A stretch of 64,000 nucleotides of DNA from Bacteroidales bacterium UBA6229. Its GTDB lineage: Bacteria > Bacteroidota > Bacteroidia > Bacteroidales > F082. Of the stretch, positions 62,401-64,000 are shown in pieces (position 1 is the first letter of the stretch; each line of letters starts with the position of its first letter). Made by a program: the position numbers and the translations under genes. The DNA lies in the NCBI GenBank assembly GCA_002440975.1, contig DJWN01000127.1:7949-71948 (forward strand), in the 5' to 3' direction. The notes beneath the pieces were generated by a model, which was not told the DNA's origin, did no database searches, and was given only the letters and a program-made list of their open reading frames with translations.

Positions 62401-63814
62401 AGGTATTGTTCGAAGCAAAATATTTGATGTCATATTTCCTGGCCATCTCAAGCAGAAAGGCATTCAGGTGATCCTCTTCGGGTAAGCCGTGCCGGTTGAT
62501 TTCGAGATAAAAGTCAGTACCAAAATGAGTTTTCCACCAAACAACGGCCTCCTCAGCCTGTGCCTCTCCCACATTGAGTAATAATGACGGAATCTCGCCC
62601 GAGAGTGCCCCGCTCGTTACGATAAGGTCCTCTTTGTAATTGAGCAACACATTTTTGTCGATACGCGGCACATAATAAAAGCCGTCGGTATGTGAAATGC
62701 TGCTCAACATTGATAGATTTTTATACCCATGTTTGTTTTTCGCAAAAAAAGGAATCAGAAACCCATTGTCCTTGTTTGTTTTGTCGGTGTGATCGCGACA
62801 AACATAAATCTCACTACCCAACACAGCTTTCATTGCTTTATATTCAGTGCCAGCAGATTCAGCCTCTTTCTTCATTTTAGCATTGTGGTTTCCAACAGCA
62901 GTCACAAAATGAAAAGCCGCCATCAGATTTCCTGTATCGGTAACACCTACTGCCGGCATTTTCATTTCAGCAGCATTTTTCACAAGCTCGGTAACATCCG
63001 TAGTAGCATTGAGAATTGAATAGGTGGTATGATTACGCAGATGTGCAAAATGTCCAACCTGGCTCACAGAAACAACGCTATCACCAACATCAGCATCTGT
63101 TGCTTGATCTGAAATAACTTTCTGATCAGGAGAGACCGAATTGGATAAGACTTCAATATCAGAGGCAGGAATTGTTACAGGATTGGAAGCCTTGAATGCT
63201 TCAAAAAAGGTAAGATCAAGGTTAAGATCTTTTGGTTTGAAAACCTCTGTGCGCAGCAATTCCAGAAAACAACGCGCTGTTGCAGCCACATCTGCCGAAG
63301 CGTTATGGGCCTCGTCAAAACCTTCTTGAAAAAGATGTTTGTGCAGCTCGGCCAGATTTGGAAGCTTGAATTTGCCTCCTCTCCCACCCGGAAGCTGACA
63401 CAAACTGGCTGTAGTTTCGGTGCAAGTATCCAACTTCTGATAGTCTTTCAGCCTGTCTTCCTGATAAATACGAAAATATTCTGCTCCCGCAATTTTTAAA
63501 TCAAAGTCAATATTGTGTCCTACCAAAAACCTGGATTGGCTACAGGCTTGCTCAAACTTCTCTAATACCGTTTCGAGTGCGACTCCATATTTCTGGGCAT
63601 GATCAGTGGTGATACCATGCACTTTGGTGGCATTAAAAGGGATCGTAAATCCTTCGGGTTTAATGACATAGTTAGCCTGCTCAACAAGATTGCCCAACTC
63701 ATCATGCAGCTGCCATGCAAGCTGAACCATTCGAGGCCAGTTGTCCGAATCAGATACAGGAGCATTATAATTTCGAGGCAAACCGGTAGTTTCGGTGTCA
63801 AAGATTAAAAACAT
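59471..63814 (-). CDS. dnaE: Replicative DNA polymerase III alpha subunit with fused N-terminal proofreading exonuclease
   Basis: The 1447-residue protein joins a DnaQ-type exonuclease (residues 1-~180: FLIFDTETTGLP; VGHNIDFDLKIAGAEYF; HNASADVAATARCFLELLRT) to DnaE. The PHP domain (starting ~residue 255, FAHLRNHTTYSILNA) lacks the usual His ligands (VTDTGNLM), so proofreading comes from the fused DEDDh domain. The palm has MPDIDIDFDDEGRAKVIDYV and VGPGRGSAAGSLVAYAIGIT; the tail has the beta-binding and OB regions (GSRISFAGQVMNAEHLTSQQ). It replicates the chromosome. It stands with its own promoter, unlike the shorter DnaE at 48146. Confidence 0.96.
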   Translation of the reverse strand: MFLIFDTETTGLPRNYNAPVSDSDNWPRMVQLAWQLHDELGNLVEQANYVIKPEGFTIPFNATKVHGITTDHAQKYGVALETVLEKFEQACSQSRFLVGHNIDFDLKIAGAEYFRIYQEDRLKDYQKLDTCTETTASLCQLPGGRGGKFKLPNLAELHKHLFQEGFDEAHNASADVAATARCFLELLRTEVFKPKDLNLDLTFFEAFKASNPVTIPASDIEVLSNSVSPDQKVISDQATDADVGDSVVSVSQVGHFAHLRNHTTYSILNATTDVTELVKNAAEMKMPAVGVTDTGNLMAAFHFVTAVGNHNAKMKKEAESAGTEYKAMKAVLGSEIYVCRDHTDKTNKDNGFLIPFFAKNKHGYKNLSMLSSISHTDGFYYVPRIDKNVLLNYKEDLIVTSGALSGEIPSLLLNVGEAQAEEAVVWWKTHFGTDFYLEINRHGLPEEDHLNAFLLEMARKYDIKYFASNNTYYLKKEEAEAHDFLLCIKDNAKKQEPVGRGHGFRFGFPNDEFYFKSPVEMLALFADIPEAIDSISEIIEKIEPFELKRNILLPEFEIPEQFKDEGDVEDHGKRGENAYLRHLAYEGAKKRYGEITEEISSRLDFELETIQNTGYPGYFLIVQDLIAAARKMGVWVGPGRGSAAGSLVAYAIGITNIDPLKYGLLFERFLNPERISMPDIDIDFDDEGRAKVIDYVTNKYGQNKVAQIITYGTLGTKSAIRDIGRVLDVDLPSVNKLAALTQNVKLGHFFSLNEEKLKKIYRPDQIEAGLLLKKKMDEEGDESKILKNTLQIEGLVRNTGIHACGFVITPTDLRELVPVTISKDANLWVTQFDNSVAESAGLLKIDFLGLKTLSLIRDTIEIIEQRHNKTIVADDIPLDDPKTYELFQHGETIGVFQYESVGMQKNLRELKPTAFADIIAMNALYRPGPMAYIPNYIKRKHGQEEVSYDLEEMREILEETYGITVYQEQVMLLSQKLAGFSRGQADTLRKAMGKKNRELLVKLYTQFIEGGKANGHDPKVLEKIWSDWNAFADYAFNKSHSTCYAFIAFQTAYLKANYPAEFMASVLSNNIGDIKQVTFFIEECRRMKIKVLGPDVNESEYKFTVNDNGEIRFGLGAVKNLGEAAVASILAERKENGQFKSVLDFLSRINLRQVNKRSLEALATSGAFDSFEGVHRAVFFYKEENDSQTFLERAIKLANQAQEAKSSPQFDLFGSEVAVETVELTIPQCEPWSKMRELQMELESIGFYISAHPLDMYKIPIRFFSNAYIQQFKPQLEQLKGSRISFAGQVMNAEHLTSQQGKPYARFRIEDHSDAIDLVVFGETYLKIKHLIDPGAFVLVHGVSQPDFRNKEQFELKVVDMQLLDNLLEQTSKEVLIKVKVDEMSETEMLELIAGIKENPGKQNFSLRLVDQKNKLACSLKPMQGRINAQQVLPLLEPMNFVEFELK

Positions 63815-63852
63815 GCTTAATTTTTGTGATTATCAAGTGATTAAAACGGTTC

Positions 63853-63892
63853 TTTTTTTCGGGTCAGATTTTACAAAAATACCCGAAAAAAA
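63853..63892. promoter_or_regulatory. Perfect 12-bp dyad flanking the dnaE -7 element
   Basis: TTTTTTTCGGGT (63853-63864) and ACCCGAAAAAAA (63881-63892) are perfect inverted repeats 16 bp apart. The -7 element is between and at the edge. No T-run follows the dyad on either strand, so it is not a normal terminator. Possible operator. Confidence 0.45.
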
Positions 63893-63905
63893 CAGACGAA
63901 AACAA
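63874..63905 (-). promoter_or_regulatory. Consensus promoter of dnaE
   Basis: Minus strand: TTG (63903-63905), 21 bp, TATTTTTG (63874-63881), 60 bp before the ATG. Confidence 0.65.
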
Positions 63906-64000
63906 ACTGTTGAAAACTTGTAGAAAAGAAGTTGTGGCTGCTAAAAATACGAGAACCACTACCCCAATTATCAATTAATTGGCTAATTTCGTCCAATAAA

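Overview
The window looks like chromosomal DNA of a Bacteroidota (Bacteroidetes) bacterium. The evidence is the ~42% G+C content, promoters of the TTG-N19/21-TAnnTTTG type, TonB-receptor/lipoprotein pairs, several secreted proteins with C-terminal type IX-secretion-like sorting domains, a DnaE polymerase with a fused proofreading exonuclease, FeoA fused to FeoB, and many Bacteroidota-type hypothetical families (DUF3078, DUF5063, choice-of-anchor B). I saw no rRNA, tRNA, CRISPR array, prophage or intact insertion sequence.

Layout. 1-2641: truncated hybrid-type sensor kinase, ribosomal protein S16 with a long acidic/basic tail, and a small unknown gene. 2788-5329: a two-gene mutagenesis/repair operon (DnaQ-like exonuclease fused to a GIY-YIG/UvrC-type nuclease, then Y-family DinB). 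5452-10584: a probable five-gene operon that joins a bacterial TiaS-like (tRNA agmatinylcytidine synthetase-like) kinase, a small multi-pass membrane protein, a lipoprotein, a TonB receptor and a secreted protein. 10726-15197: a second TonB receptor with a beta-helix lipoprotein, separated by a hairpin that may attenuate. 15407-19111: CotH-kinase/lamin-tail secreted protein, a possible 41-residue small protein, and a DUF3078 outer-membrane protein. 19214-24496: nucleotide-sugar operon (Ugd, UDP-xylose synthase, RfbD, a diverged GxxExxY protein, phosphohexomutase). 24736-25340: decayed FemAB gene. 25470-29143: membrane protein/XRE pair, Omp85-like barrel, GreA-C-like protein, DUF5063. 29217-32365: FeoAB, then a broken mscL. 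32515-37157: HPt protein, TPR lipoprotein, recA, bcp, nth, a small protein and an ECF-type sigma factor. 37440-46574: uvrA and secreted/periplasmic proteins including a di-haem peroxidase. 46671-47997: three small DUF genes. 48146-52098: a second, error-prone-type DnaE divergent from a LexA-like XRE-S24 repressor. 52099-52777: three copies of an unexplained hairpin element. 52778-63814: DUF2461, two outer-membrane proteins, a lipoprotein, DUF58, thioredoxin and the replicative DnaE.

Theme. DNA repair and damage-tolerance genes are unusually dense: DnaQ-GIY-YIG, DinB, RecA, Nth, UvrA, DnaE2-like, LexA-like and DnaE1. The LexA-like gene and the dnaQ-dinB operon, 48 kb apart, share a 14-nt motif next to their promoters, which makes a common damage regulon testable. 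The most unusual non-coding structure is the trio of hairpin elements just downstream of the LexA-like gene: an outer stem that is conserved with one compensatory base-pair change, inner stems that differ in sequence but always pair, and a 29-nt flank identical in all three. All coordinates and motifs were read by eye. Family names come from recognising motifs, not from database searches.
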